This document shows positions 51,460-60,151 of a stretch of DNA of 64,000 nt, piece after piece (position 1 is the first letter of the stretch; every line of letters begins with the position of its first letter). The position numbers were made by a program, and so were the translations under genes. The notes under the pieces were generated by a model. That model did no database searches. It was not told the DNA's origin and was given only the letters and a program-made list of their open reading frames with translations. Source of the DNA: Pelomonas sp047654805 (GTDB taxonomy: Bacteria; Pseudomonadota; Gammaproteobacteria; Burkholderiales; Burkholderiaceae_C); the NCBI RefSeq assembly GCF_047654805.1, contig NZ_JASGIV010000001.1, positions 5,952,001 to 6,016,000 on the forward strand, given 5' to 3'.

Positions 51460-53418
51460 ATGAGCCAGCGCCACAGTGCCGACGATCGCGCCTTGGGGTT
51501 GGATCGCCCGATATCGCGCCGGGATTTCCTCGATGGCATGGCCGCCGGCGCGGCGGCGCTGTCGGTGGGCGGCTCAGCGCGGGCGGGCGCGGTCGATGCC
51601 GTTGCACCGCCGCGGCAGCGGGGCCTGCGCGGCTTTGACAGCGCGGCGATGGAGGCGGGCCACGCGGTCCGTGATGGCAAGGGTTTCGGTGCCGCTGCTG
51701 ACACTGGCGAACACTATGACCTGGTCGTCGTCGGTGCCGGCATGTCGGGACTGGCGGCGGCCTGGTTCTACCGCCAGCAACTGCCGGGCGCGAAGATCCT
51801 GCTGCTGGACGGTTGCGACGATTTTGGCGGCCATGCGCGTCGCGTCGAGTTTGACGTCGATGGCCGGCAGCTGTTGGTCTGCGGCGGCACGCAGGAGCTC
51901 TGGAACCTCAATACCTTCTCGCCCGAGTCCCTGCGCATGCTGGCGGACATCGGCATCGACCGCGAGCGCTATCGCCGCCATGTGGAGGTTGACCGCGATG
52001 CCTTCGCGGCTGCCGGTCTACGTCCCGGCACCTTCTACAACCGCGAGGCCTTCGGCAGCGACCGGCTGCTGCTGAATCCCTCGCTGCAGGGCATCACGGC
52101 CGATAAGCTGCGGGCCCACTACGACGCCACGCCGCTGCCAGAGCCCGTCAAGGCGGGCATGGTCAGGTACTTTACCGACACCGCCGACCATATGGCCGGG
52201 CTGGGCGTCGAGGAGAAGATCCGGCGGCTGCGCAAGATGTCGTTCACCGACTACCTGCTCAACGTCGCCAAGCTGCCACCCGAGGCGGTGGATTACCACG
52301 CAGCCGGCTGGGGCAACGACATGGACAACAGTTCGGCAGGCTTTGACACCATGAGCGCCTGGGCTGCGTCGCGCACCTACCCGCAGTCCTTCGCCGGCCT
52401 GGGCCTGCCCAAGGTCGAGCGGCGCTCCAACGTGGTCGCCGACGTGGGCGAGCTGATCCAGTTCCCGGACGGCAACGCAGGCGTGGCGCGCCTGCTGATC
52501 CGCCATCTGGTGCCCGGCTCGCTGCCCGGAACCACGGCGGAGGATTCGATCCGTGCCCCACTGCGCTACGACCGGCTTGACCAGCCTGGCAGCGACGTGC
52601 GCGTCCGGCTCTCCAGCATGGTGGCGCGCGTCGCGCACGTCGGTGATCCAGGCGCTGCCCGCGCGGTCGACGTCACCTATGTGCAGGGTGGGCAGGCCCG
52701 GCGCGTGCGGGCCGGTGCCGCCGTGATGGCCTGCTTTAACGCGATGCTGCCCTACCTGGTGCCTGAGCTGCCCGAGGAGCAGAAGGTGGCGCTGCGCCGG
52801 TCTGTGCGCAAGGCGCAACTGCGCAGCTTCGTGGCAGTCCGCAACTGGCGCGCGTTCGAGAAGCTGGGCGTCTACGGCATTGGCAGCCGTGGCATGCCTT
52901 TTGCGTTTACGACGCCCTGGGCCATGCCGGAGTGGGGTGGCGCCTACGCGAACGCGCGTACGCCGGACGATCCGACAGTGCTCTTCATGAATCTGTCGCG
53001 GCATGTGCTCGACCAGCGCCATGCCGGCCTGCAGCCACGTGAACGCTGGAAGGCGGCGCGCGCGACTTTGCAGGCCCTGTCCTTCGAGGCGCTCGAGCGA
53101 GACATCCGATCCCAGCTCAACCGCATGCTGGGCGCAGGCGGATTCGACGCGGCACGCGACATCGCCGGCATCACGGTCTGCCGCTGGGCGCATGGCTATG
53201 CCGGCGGTGCCAACGAGCTTTATGACACGGACGATGCACCCTGGGTGGTCGGCCGCCAGCGTTTCGGCCGAATCGCCATTGCGAACTCGGACGCCGCGGC
53301 GACCTCGCTGACCAACGCCGCCTTTGCCCAGGGCCACCGCGCCGCGCTGGAGATCGTCAACGACATCGTGCGCCCGGTCTACGACTTCCGCTGGTCCGAA
53401 CGCGACGGCAGCCTGTAG
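51460..53418 (+). CDS. Spermidine-dehydrogenase-like flavin amine oxidase, Tat-exported
   Basis: A 652-residue flavoprotein. The N-terminus has a twin-arginine signal, ISRRDFLDGMAAGAAALSVG. The FAD-binding motif is LVVVGAGMSGLAAAWFYRQ, then ILLLDGCDDFGGHARRVEFD, the pattern of Pseudomonas SpdH and related periplasmic amine oxidases. GTQELWNLNTFSPESLRM, SAGFDTMSAWAASRTYPQSF and WAHGYAGGANELYDTDD are further shared stretches. Tat export fits folding with FAD in the cytoplasm before transport. Spermidine is the guess from family; other amines cannot be excluded. It follows the ABC-2 pair on the same strand. Confidence 0.85.
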   Translation: MSQRHSADDRALGLDRPISRRDFLDGMAAGAAALSVGGSARAGAVDAVAPPRQRGLRGFDSAAMEAGHAVRDGKGFGAAADTGEHYDLVVVGAGMSGLAAAWFYRQQLPGAKILLLDGCDDFGGHARRVEFDVDGRQLLVCGGTQELWNLNTFSPESLRMLADIGIDRERYRRHVEVDRDAFAAAGLRPGTFYNREAFGSDRLLLNPSLQGITADKLRAHYDATPLPEPVKAGMVRYFTDTADHMAGLGVEEKIRRLRKMSFTDYLLNVAKLPPEAVDYHAAGWGNDMDNSSAGFDTMSAWAASRTYPQSFAGLGLPKVERRSNVVADVGELIQFPDGNAGVARLLIRHLVPGSLPGTTAEDSIRAPLRYDRLDQPGSDVRVRLSSMVARVAHVGDPGAARAVDVTYVQGGQARRVRAGAAVMACFNAMLPYLVPELPEEQKVALRRSVRKAQLRSFVAVRNWRAFEKLGVYGIGSRGMPFAFTTPWAMPEWGGAYANARTPDDPTVLFMNLSRHVLDQRHAGLQPRERWKAARATLQALSFEALERDIRSQLNRMLGAGGFDAARDIAGITVCRWAHGYAGGANELYDTDDAPWVVGRQRFGRIAIANSDAAATSLTNAAFAQGHRAALEIVNDIVRPVYDFRWSERDGSL

Positions 53419-53421
53419 CCG

Positions 53422-54108
53422 TCAGCGGATGGCCATCGCCCAGCGGCTGAAGCGGGGCGCCAGGCGCCAGCCATCCTCGCCCAGCCAGTCGGCCGACACA
53501 AGCACATGGTGGGCGCGCCCTATGAGCCGCTCGCGGGGCACGGTGCCGATGAATCGCGAATCCTCGCTGTTGTCGCGGTTGTCGCCGAGCAGGAAGTACC
53601 TGCCTGGCGGAACGGTCATCTCGGCGAAGTCGCGCCGCGCTTGCAGCGCGGGCAGGAACTGCACGGCATGCGGCCGGCCCCCGAGGTCCTCGGTGGCGCG
53701 CAGCGCGTCAACGACCCAGCCTGGCGTGACAGTCTCACCCTGGGTATGGCTGTCTCTGTAGGCCTGCGGCCGGCCGTTCAGTACCAGCACGCCGTCACGC
53801 ATCGCGATGTGGTCGCCCGGCAGGCCGACGATGCGCTTGATGAGGCGCGTCCCGCCGGCTGGCGAGCTGAGCGTGACGACGTCGCCGCGTCGCGGCTCGG
53901 CCAACGGCATCAGCACGACGTCGGTCAGCGGCAGCTTGAGGTCATAGGCCAGGCGGTTGACGAGGACTACATCGCCCTCCAGCAGCGTTGGCCGCATCGA
54001 GCCCGACGGGATGGGATTCCAGTCGGCCACCGCGGTGCGGAACAGTGCAAAGCTGAGCAAGAACAGGATGAAGCCGCGGTTGTCGCGGAGCAGATGCCGG
54101 ATGTTCAT
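53422..54108 (-). CDS. lepB: Signal peptidase I
   Basis: A 228-residue membrane serine peptidase that removes signal peptides. After a single hydrophobic helix (GFILFLLSFALFRTAVA) come the conserved boxes: catalytic Ser37 in NPIPSGSMRPTLLEGDVVLV, Lys91 in GTRLIKRIVGLPGDHIAMRD, and YFLLGDNRDNSEDSRFIGTV. It is shorter than E. coli LepB, which has two helices. No lepA, rnc or era is adjacent, so this may be an extra copy. The ATG at 54117 is an equally possible start. It converges with the flavoprotein gene at a four-base gap. Confidence 0.92.
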   Translation of the reverse strand: MNIRHLLRDNRGFILFLLSFALFRTAVADWNPIPSGSMRPTLLEGDVVLVNRLAYDLKLPLTDVVLMPLAEPRRGDVVTLSSPAGGTRLIKRIVGLPGDHIAMRDGVLVLNGRPQAYRDSHTQGETVTPGWVVDALRATEDLGGRPHAVQFLPALQARRDFAEMTVPPGRYFLLGDNRDNSEDSRFIGTVPRERLIGRAHHVLVSADWLGEDGWRLAPRFSRWAMAIR

Positions 54109-54241
54109 GACCTGCATGCTGCATGGATCAGCGCGGCTTCCGGTGATCCGTGCGGGCGACCGGTGGGTTGGCGTGGATGAATGGCGGCGGGTGCGCGCGA
54201 ATGGCGGCGCGACTGCGCCCGGTATGGTCAGCGCCGGGCCG

Positions 54242-54622
54242 TTACTCAAGATCCTCGTGCAGGCAAAGAAAGTTGCCCTCCGTGTCCTTGAACCAGGCAG
54301 CCTTCTCGGCGCCCAGCACGCAGACATGGTCCACCGTTCTGAAGCCCGGCTGGTCGTAATCCTCGAAGACCACGCCCGAGCGCTCCAGTTCGGCGACGCT
54401 GGCGGCGATGTGCGTCACTTGGAAGCTGACGGCGGTGTGCTCGGCCTGGGTGCCCTCGGGTTTGTGAAACAGGGCCAGCCGGGCGCCGCCGACGTTGTAG
54501 ATGAACTTGCCGTCCGGCCGCAGTTCGCCGGGCCGGAAACCGAGGCAGTCCTCGTAGAAGCGCCGGGCACGCGCCATGTCGATCACGGGAAGCATCGTCG
54601 TCATAGGGGCGCCGGTCAGCAT
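54242..54622 (-). CDS. VOC family protein (glyoxalase/bleomycin-resistance fold)
   Basis: A 126-residue single-domain VOC protein: TTMLPVIDMARARRFYEDCL, GKFIYNVGGARLALFHKPEG and the closing AAWFKDTEGNFLCLHED. His in QAEHTAVSFQV and Glu near GNFLCLHED could bind metal. The start at 54622 is set by a strong Shine-Dalgarno (GGAGG, six bases away), and the ATG 15 bases upstream is rejected. Substrate unknown. The gap of 133 bases to lepB and the 156 bases before tsaB show nothing further. Confidence 0.85.
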   Translation of the reverse strand: MLTGAPMTTMLPVIDMARARRFYEDCLGFRPGELRPDGKFIYNVGGARLALFHKPEGTQAEHTAVSFQVTHIAASVAELERSGVVFEDYDQPGFRTVDHVCVLGAEKAAWFKDTEGNFLCLHEDLE

Positions 54623-54778
54623 AGGCCCTCCTTCCACCGTGGGGCGTCCGGGCGTGGCGCCGGGCGCTGACTGAAGCTTAGGCGCGGCGCAGGCCGTGCG
54701 CCAGGACAGGCCTGCAATCTGCGCCGTTGCAGCGGCCCCTCGGCCCCTCGGCCATGACCCGAAAGCTACACTGCCTCG

Positions 54779-55465
54779 ATGCCCTCTCTCCTGGCTCTCG
54801 ATAGCTCCACCGACACGATGGCCCTGGCCCTCGTTACGCCAGGGCGGATCCGGGTCATTGAGGCCGCAGGCGGCTCCCAGGCCTCAGCGCGCATGCTTCC
54901 CGAGGTCAAGGCTTTGCTGGCCGATGCGGGCCTGGTTATGGCCGACCTCGACGCCATCGCCTTCGGTCAGGGTCCCGGCGCTTTCACCGGCCTGCGCACA
55001 GCCTGTGCCGTCGCGCAGGGGCTGGCCTTCGGCCTGGACCGGCCAGTGCTGGCCGTCGACAGCCTGATGCTGGTTGCTGAGGACGCGCGCGCCCAAGGCG
55101 CGGGCGATGATGTGTGGGTTGCCATGGACGCGCGCATCGGCGAGATCTATGCGGCCCGCTACCGTTGGACCGAGGATGCCTGGGCGGTGGTCGAGGCCCC
55201 AGGCCTCTACCGCCCCGAGGTACTGGCTGTCCATTGGGGCGAGCCTGCCGCCGCTGCGGGCACGGCGCTGACCGAGTACGCCAGCGTGCTTGGTGACTTG
55301 CCCCGCGCGTGGCCCCGGGCGCGTTCCCGCGCTGCCGCTCTTGGCGCCCTGGCCCTGGCCGCCTGGGAGCGCGGCGAGATGCGGGACCCGGCCGAGGCAC
55401 TGCCGGTGTACGTGCGCGACAAGGTCGCGCTCACGACGGCCGAGCGGGAGGCTGCCAAGGCATGA
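54779..55465 (+). CDS. tsaB: tRNA threonylcarbamoyladenosine biosynthesis protein TsaB
   Basis: A 228-residue ASKHA-fold protein, partner of TsaD in making t6A at tRNA position 37. Signatures: LLALDSSTDTMALALVTPGR, ARMLPEVKALLADAGL, DAIAFGQGPGAFTGLRTACA and QGLAFGLDRPVLAVDSLM; all are near-invariant in TsaB. It opens a tight cluster with rimI and the uracil-DNA glycosylase, each overlapping the next by four bases. No Shine-Dalgarno is seen; TACACT ends six bases before the ATG, so a leaderless message is likely. Confidence 0.96.
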   Translation: MPSLLALDSSTDTMALALVTPGRIRVIEAAGGSQASARMLPEVKALLADAGLVMADLDAIAFGQGPGAFTGLRTACAVAQGLAFGLDRPVLAVDSLMLVAEDARAQGAGDDVWVAMDARIGEIYAARYRWTEDAWAVVEAPGLYRPEVLAVHWGEPAAAAGTALTEYASVLGDLPRAWPRARSRAAALGALALAAWERGEMRDPAEALPVYVRDKVALTTAEREAAKA

Positions 55466-55944
55466 ATGCCGTCATCCAGCCCAGCACGCCGTCCTTCGAG
55501 GCCGCGGCGATGCGAGTGCCCGACCTGACCGAGGTCCTGGCCGCGGAGCGCCTGGCCTATCCCGTGCCTTGGACGCACGGCAACTTCGTCGATTCGCTGG
55601 CTGCGGGCTATCCGGCCGAGGTGCTGCGCGGGCCGCGCGCCGAGTTGTTGGGCTATTGGGTCGCCATGCCGGGCGTGGATGAGATGCACCTGCTCAACAT
55701 CACTGTCGTGCCTGGCTGGCAGGGGCACGGACTGGCCGTGACCATGCTGGACCGCCTGGTCGAAGAATGCCGCCGCCGCGGCCTGCCACAGTTGTGGCTG
55801 GAGGTGCGTGTCGGCAATGCGCGCGCCCGGGATGTCTACCAGCGCTACGGCTTTGCCGAGGTGGGGCGGCGCCGCGCCTACTACCCGGTGCAGCAGGGCC
55901 CCCGCGAAGACGCGATCCTGATGAGCCTGTCGGTGGCGGTATGA
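55462..55944 (+). CDS. rimI: Ribosomal protein S18-alanine N-acetyltransferase-like GNAT
   Basis: A 160-residue GNAT acetyltransferase. RimI-type features: AAERLAYPVPWTHGNFVDSL, MHLLNITVVPGWQGHGLAVT (acetyl-CoA loop GxGxA/G variant, QGHGLA), LWLEVRVGNARARDVYQRYG and FAEVGRRRAYYPVQQGPRED. RimI acetylates the N-terminus of ribosomal protein S18. The start overlaps the tsaB stop (ATGA) and the stop overlaps the next gene (ATGA). The tsaB-rimI pairing is widespread in bacteria and supports the name. Confidence 0.93.
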   Translation: MNAVIQPSTPSFEAAAMRVPDLTEVLAAERLAYPVPWTHGNFVDSLAAGYPAEVLRGPRAELLGYWVAMPGVDEMHLLNITVVPGWQGHGLAVTMLDRLVEECRRRGLPQLWLEVRVGNARARDVYQRYGFAEVGRRRAYYPVQQGPREDAILMSLSVAV

Positions 55945-56690
55945 GCTGGGATGCGCGTCAAAGGGCCATGCTGGCCGAAATGGGGTTTCGGCTGCCTGTT
56001 GCTGCGTCGGTTGTGGCCGAAGCCGAGGTCGTCGAGCATGCCGAGCCCGAACCCATCGTCGTCGCGCCGCCGCCGCCTGTCGTCGTGCGCGTGGCAGCTT
56101 CCGTGGCGCCAGCGAGTTTCGCGGGTCTGGGCCTGCCGGCGCTGCGCGAGGCGGTGTCTGCCTGCCGCGCCTGCGGGCTGTGCGAGCAGCGACGCAACGC
56201 CGTCTTCGGCAATGGTGCGCTGGAGCAGGTGCAGTGGTTGGTCGTGACCGACCCTCCGGACGAGTCCGACGACGCCAGTGGCGAAGCTTCTGGTGGTGAG
56301 GCCGGGCGCCTGCTGGACCGCATGCTGCTGGCCGTCGGCCAGCGACGCGGCGGTGACGCGACGAGCGCCTTCGTGACCCCCATCGTCAAGTGCCGCCCGC
56401 CGCGTGGCCGTGCGCCACAGCCGCCCGAGCTGGAGGCTTGCGAGGCCGTGCTGGCAGCCCAGATCGAGCTGTTGCGGCCTCGCCTCGTGCTGGCCCTGGG
56501 CCTGCAGGCGGCACGGCGGCTGACCGGCTTGGCCGAGCCGCTGGGCCGGCTGCGCGGCCGGGTGCACCGATGGCGCGGCCTGCCCGTGGTGGTCTCCTAC
56601 CATCCGGCGTATCTTTTGCGTTCGACGGCCGACAAGGCCGGAGCCTGGGACGACCTGTGCCTGGCCCGCCGGACGATGCAAACCTCGTGA
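55941..56690 (+). CDS. Uracil-DNA glycosylase family protein with altered motif 1
   Basis: A 249-residue protein with the type-4 uracil-DNA glycosylase fold. A divergent N-terminal part rich in Val, Pro and Ala is followed by CRACGLCEQRRNAVFGNG (Cys75, 78, 81). VTPIVKCRPPRGRAPQPPE has Cys151, with Cys167 sixteen residues later, together a likely 4Fe-4S site. SYHPAYLLRS forms the conserved third motif. The first catalytic motif, normally GEAPGxxED, is replaced by TDPPDESDD at 103-111, so glycosylase activity is in doubt. It overlaps rimI by four bases and the next gene by four (GTGA), which places a repair-like protein inside the tsaB cluster, common in betaproteobacteria. Confidence 0.87.
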   Translation: MSWDARQRAMLAEMGFRLPVAASVVAEAEVVEHAEPEPIVVAPPPPVVVRVAASVAPASFAGLGLPALREAVSACRACGLCEQRRNAVFGNGALEQVQWLVVTDPPDESDDASGEASGGEAGRLLDRMLLAVGQRRGGDATSAFVTPIVKCRPPRGRAPQPPELEACEAVLAAQIELLRPRLVLALGLQAARRLTGLAEPLGRLRGRVHRWRGLPVVVSYHPAYLLRSTADKAGAWDDLCLARRTMQTS

Positions 56691-58762
56691 ACGCGCTTAC
56701 CCCTCTCGAATTCGAACGTCAGGCCCTGGACGCGGCGCGCTTTCGCATGCTTGCGGACCATGTGCCGGCTTGGATCGCGCTGTACGGCGCGGCGGACCAC
56801 CGCTGCTTGTTCGCCAACCGCGGCTATGCCGAGGCTTTCGGCCTCACGCAGGAGTCCATCGTCGGCCTGCATTTCAGCGAAATCGTCGGTGCCGCGGCCT
56901 ACGAGCAGGTGCGCGTGTCGGTTGACGACCTGGTGCGCGACCACAAGCCGGTCGTCTACGAGCGCGAGCTGCAACGCCCAGGCGGCGGACGCTCTTGCCA
57001 CGAGATCCACCTGATTCCACAGTTCGACGACACCGGCGTGTTGCTGGGCAGTTGGGTGCTGGTCTACGACATCACCCGCCACCGTGAGGCCGAACGGCAG
57101 CTGCGCGAATCCGAGACCCGCCTCGACAAGTTCATGCAGGCGACGGTGGAAGGCATCCTCTTTCACCGCGACGGTCGAATGACTGACGTGAACCCACCGC
57201 TGTGCGCGCTGACGGGTTGGCCGGCCGAAGAGCTGATCGGCCAGCATGTGCTGGCCTTCGTGGCCGAAGATGAACTGCCCAAGGTGCGCGAGGTCATGCA
57301 GCAGAGCCAGGAGCTGCGCTACGAGACCGTCATCAAGCACCGCAGCGGCTCGCGCATTCCCGTCGAACTCATCATGCGCACCGTGGAGCTGGATGGCGAG
57401 AAGCTGCGCATGGCGGTGGTGCGTGACATCCGCGACCGTCTCGCCAGCGAGGCGCGCATCCAGCACCTGGCCTTGCACGATGGGCTGACCGGTCTGCTCA
57501 ATCGTGCCGCCTTCATGGATCGCATGGCCTTGCTGATGCGGCGCGCCGAGCGCAAGGGCGAGATGCTGGCGCTGCTGTTCATCGACCTGGACAACTTCAA
57601 GCGAGTCAACGACTCCCTGGGGCATCTTGAAGGCGACCAGGTGCTGACGACGGTGTCAGAGCGGCTGGTGGGGGCTCTGCGCGGCAGCGACCTGGTCGGG
57701 CGTTTCGGTGGCGACGAGTTCGTGGTGCTGCTGACTGACCTGGCCACCCGCGCGGACATCGTCGTCGTGTTGGAGGCGCTGCTGTCCGTCGTCGAGGTGC
57801 CTGTCAAGGCCGACGGCCGCGCGCTGTCCGTCACGCCATCCATCGGCGTGGCCGTCTATCCTGACGACGGGCGGCAAGCGGATGAGCTCATCCAGCACGC
57901 CGACACGGCCATGTACCGCGCGAAGGCGCGAGGGCGTGCGACGTACCAGTTCTTTGAGCCGGCACTGGCGGAAACGGCCTATGCCGATCTGGTGCTGGAA
58001 GCCGAACTGGCGCAGGGCCTCACCCGCAATGAGTTCGAGCTGTTCTTCCAGCCCCAGGTCGAGGCGGCGACGGGCCGGTTCTCCGGTGCCGAGGCGCTGC
58101 TGCGCTGGCGCCATCCGCAGCGCGGCCTGCTTAGCCCTGACGCCTTCATCTTCGTGGCCGAGCGCCACCGCCTGATGCTGTCGCTTGGCGAATGGGTGCT
58201 CCGTGAGGCGGCTACGACGGCGCGGCGCTGGCGCGAGAAGGGGTTGACCGATGGCCATGGGCCTATGCGCATCGCCGTCAACCTGTCGCGCATGCAGTTC
58301 CACCTTGAGGGCTTTGCCGATACGGTGGAGCGACTGCTTGCCGAGACCGGTGCCCAGGGCCGCTGGCTGGAGTTGGAGCTGACGGAGCGCATGCTCATCG
58401 ACGACATCGAGCACGCGCCGACCACGCTGGCCCAGCTGCGCGCGTTGGGACTCACGGTATCGGTAGACGATTTCGGGACTGGTTATACCTCGCTGGCCCA
58501 CCTGACCGAGCTGCCGCTGGACAAGCTCAAGATCGACCAGAGCTTCGTTGCTCGCCTGCCCGACGATGTCGGCGCCCAGGCCATCACGCGCGCCATCGTG
58601 CAGATGGCCGTGGGTCTGGGACTCACTGTCACGGCCGAGGGCGTGCGCAGCGCCGCCCAGTGGCAGTTGCTGGCCGGCTGGGGTTGCCAGCAGTTCCAGG
58701 GCGAGCTGGTCGGTGCGCCGATGCCGGCGGCCGAGTTCGAGGCCTGGGTGAAGGCCAGGTGA
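56687..58762 (+). CDS. PAS-PAS-GGDEF-EAL c-di-GMP signalling protein
   Basis: A 691-residue cytoplasmic protein with no membrane segment. Two PAS domains (residues about 15-130, DHRCLFANRGYAEAFGLTQE; about 140-260, MTDVNPPLCALTGWPAEELI) precede a GGDEF domain with LALLFIDLDNFKRVNDSLGH and GRFGGDEFVVLLTD. The EAL domain has GAEALLRWRHPQRGL, VNLSRMQFHLEG, ELTERMLIDDIEH and VDDFGTGYTSLAHL. Both catalytic motifs look intact, so it could make and break c-di-GMP, with PAS deciding. It starts with GTG inside the end of the UDG gene, tying it to the tsaB operon. Confidence 0.95.
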   Translation: MNALTPLEFERQALDAARFRMLADHVPAWIALYGAADHRCLFANRGYAEAFGLTQESIVGLHFSEIVGAAAYEQVRVSVDDLVRDHKPVVYERELQRPGGGRSCHEIHLIPQFDDTGVLLGSWVLVYDITRHREAERQLRESETRLDKFMQATVEGILFHRDGRMTDVNPPLCALTGWPAEELIGQHVLAFVAEDELPKVREVMQQSQELRYETVIKHRSGSRIPVELIMRTVELDGEKLRMAVVRDIRDRLASEARIQHLALHDGLTGLLNRAAFMDRMALLMRRAERKGEMLALLFIDLDNFKRVNDSLGHLEGDQVLTTVSERLVGALRGSDLVGRFGGDEFVVLLTDLATRADIVVVLEALLSVVEVPVKADGRALSVTPSIGVAVYPDDGRQADELIQHADTAMYRAKARGRATYQFFEPALAETAYADLVLEAELAQGLTRNEFELFFQPQVEAATGRFSGAEALLRWRHPQRGLLSPDAFIFVAERHRLMLSLGEWVLREAATTARRWREKGLTDGHGPMRIAVNLSRMQFHLEGFADTVERLLAETGAQGRWLELELTERMLIDDIEHAPTTLAQLRALGLTVSVDDFGTGYTSLAHLTELPLDKLKIDQSFVARLPDDVGAQAITRAIVQMAVGLGLTVTAEGVRSAAQWQLLAGWGCQQFQGELVGAPMPAAEFEAWVKAR

Positions 58763-58769
58763 GGGCGCG

Positions 58770-59849
58770 ATGACATTGGTGCAGAAGATTCACGCCGAAA
58801 TCGCTGCGGCCGGCGGCTGGCTGCCGTTCGACCGTTTCATGAGCCTGGCGCTGTACGAGCCAGGCCTTGGCTATTACGCGGGCAGTCGGCGCAAGTTTGG
58901 CCAGATGCCGGACGGGGGGTCGGACTTCGTCACGGCGCCAGAGATGTCGCCGCTGTTCGGCCGCGCGTTCGCACGCCAACTGGCCCAGGCCATGGATGCC
59001 AGCGGCTGCCGCGATATCGTCGAGTTCGGCGCCGGTTCGGGCGTGCTGGCGGCGCAGCTGATTGCCGAGCTTGATGCGCTGGGTGCGGGCCTGGCGCGCT
59101 ACCGTATCGTCGAGTTGTCCGCGGACCTGCGCGAACGCCAGCGCGAGCGGCTCGCCCATTGGGGCGAGCGCATCGAGTGGCTGGACACGCTGCCGACCGA
59201 GTTAGAGGCGGTTGTCATCGGCAACGAAGTGCTGGATGCGATGCCCGTGCAACTGCTGGCCTTCGATGGCCAGACCTGGCGCGAGCGCGGGGTCGTACCG
59301 GCGGGAGAGGGCTTCGCCTTCGAGGACCGCGACAGCATGTTGCGGCCACCGCTGGAGACCGGCTTCGTGCCCGGCACGGTCACCGAGATCCATCCCCAGG
59401 GCGATGCCTTCATCGCGACGCTGGCTCGCACCCTCAGGCGCGGTGCGGCCTTTTTCATCGACTACGGCTTTCCCGAGGCCGAGTACTACCACCCGCAGCG
59501 CCGCGGCGGCACGCTGATGTGCCATCAGGCTCACCAGGCCGACGGTGACCCGCTTGTCGCCGTGGGCGATAAGGACATCACGGCCCATGTCAACTTCACC
59601 GGCACCGCGTTGGCCGGCCAGGACGCCGGCCTTGTCGTGCTGGGCTATACCAGCCAGGCGAACTTCCTGCTCAACTGCGGCATCGCTGATCTGCTCGCCG
59701 GTGCCGGCTTGAGTGAGCGTGCGATGGCGCACCGCCTGCTGGCCGAGCATGAGATGGGCGAGCTGTTCAAGGTGATAGGCTTTGCGCCGCTGAGTGCGCC
59801 CTTCGACGCCCTCGGGTTCGAACGCGGAGACCGGTCGCACAAGCTCTGA
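58770..59849 (+). CDS. MidA/NDUFAF7-like SAM-dependent methyltransferase
   Basis: A 359-residue protein of the DUF185 methyltransferase family. Family pattern: GWLPFDRFMSLALYEPGLGY, YYAGSRRKFGQMPDGGSDFV, TAPEMSPLFGRAFARQLAQ, then the SAM-binding IVEFGAGSGVLAAQLIAELD, and VIGNEVLDAMPVQLLAFDG. Human NDUFAF7 methylates an arginine of a complex I subunit; bacterial substrates are not known. It starts seven bases after the PAS-GGDEF-EAL gene and is followed eleven bases later by the cytochrome c gene, so it sits in one long same-strand run. Confidence 0.93.
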   Translation: MTLVQKIHAEIAAAGGWLPFDRFMSLALYEPGLGYYAGSRRKFGQMPDGGSDFVTAPEMSPLFGRAFARQLAQAMDASGCRDIVEFGAGSGVLAAQLIAELDALGAGLARYRIVELSADLRERQRERLAHWGERIEWLDTLPTELEAVVIGNEVLDAMPVQLLAFDGQTWRERGVVPAGEGFAFEDRDSMLRPPLETGFVPGTVTEIHPQGDAFIATLARTLRRGAAFFIDYGFPEAEYYHPQRRGGTLMCHQAHQADGDPLVAVGDKDITAHVNFTGTALAGQDAGLVVLGYTSQANFLLNCGIADLLAGAGLSERAMAHRLLAEHEMGELFKVIGFAPLSAPFDALGFERGDRSHKL

Positions 59850-59860
59850 GGAGTGCGTCG

Positions 59861-60151
59861 ATGAAGGCTTGGTGGCTGTTGTTGCTGTGCGCTCCGGCGC
59901 TGGCTCAGGACGTGAATGCCGGCCGCAACCTGGCGGCCACCTGTGCCAACTGCCATGGCAGCGACGGCCGGCCCAAGGGTGCCGTGATGCCGCCGCTGGC
60001 CGGCATGCCGGCCGACATGATGCTGAAGCGGATGGCCGACTATCGCAGTGGCCAACAGGCCGGTACGGTCATGCCGCAGATCGCCAAGGGCTACACCGAG
60101 GAACAGCTGCGTCTTGTCGCAGCCTACTTCGCGGTCCGAGCGCGGCCATGA
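59861..60151 (+). CDS. fccA: Class I cytochrome c, flavocytochrome c subunit
   Basis: A 96-residue periplasmic cytochrome. Signal peptide KAWWLLLLCAPALAQ, haem site CANCHG (Cys28, Cys31, His32) in LAATCANCHGSDGRPKGAVM, and an axial Met in QQAGTVMPQIAKGY. It is a single-haem protein, unlike the dihaem subunit of purple sulfur bacteria. Its stop overlaps the flavoprotein gene by four bases, so it should be the electron acceptor of that enzyme. Confidence 0.9.
   Translation: MKAWWLLLLCAPALAQDVNAGRNLAATCANCHGSDGRPKGAVMPPLAGMPADMMLKRMADYRSGQQAGTVMPQIAKGYTEEQLRLVAAYFAVRARP

Noticed and set aside
49188..53418. ABC-2 exporter plus spermidine-dehydrogenase-like protein read as one polyamine system
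   Set aside because: They are adjacent on one strand (47-base gap) but nothing in the exporter points to polyamines, so a functional link would be guesswork.
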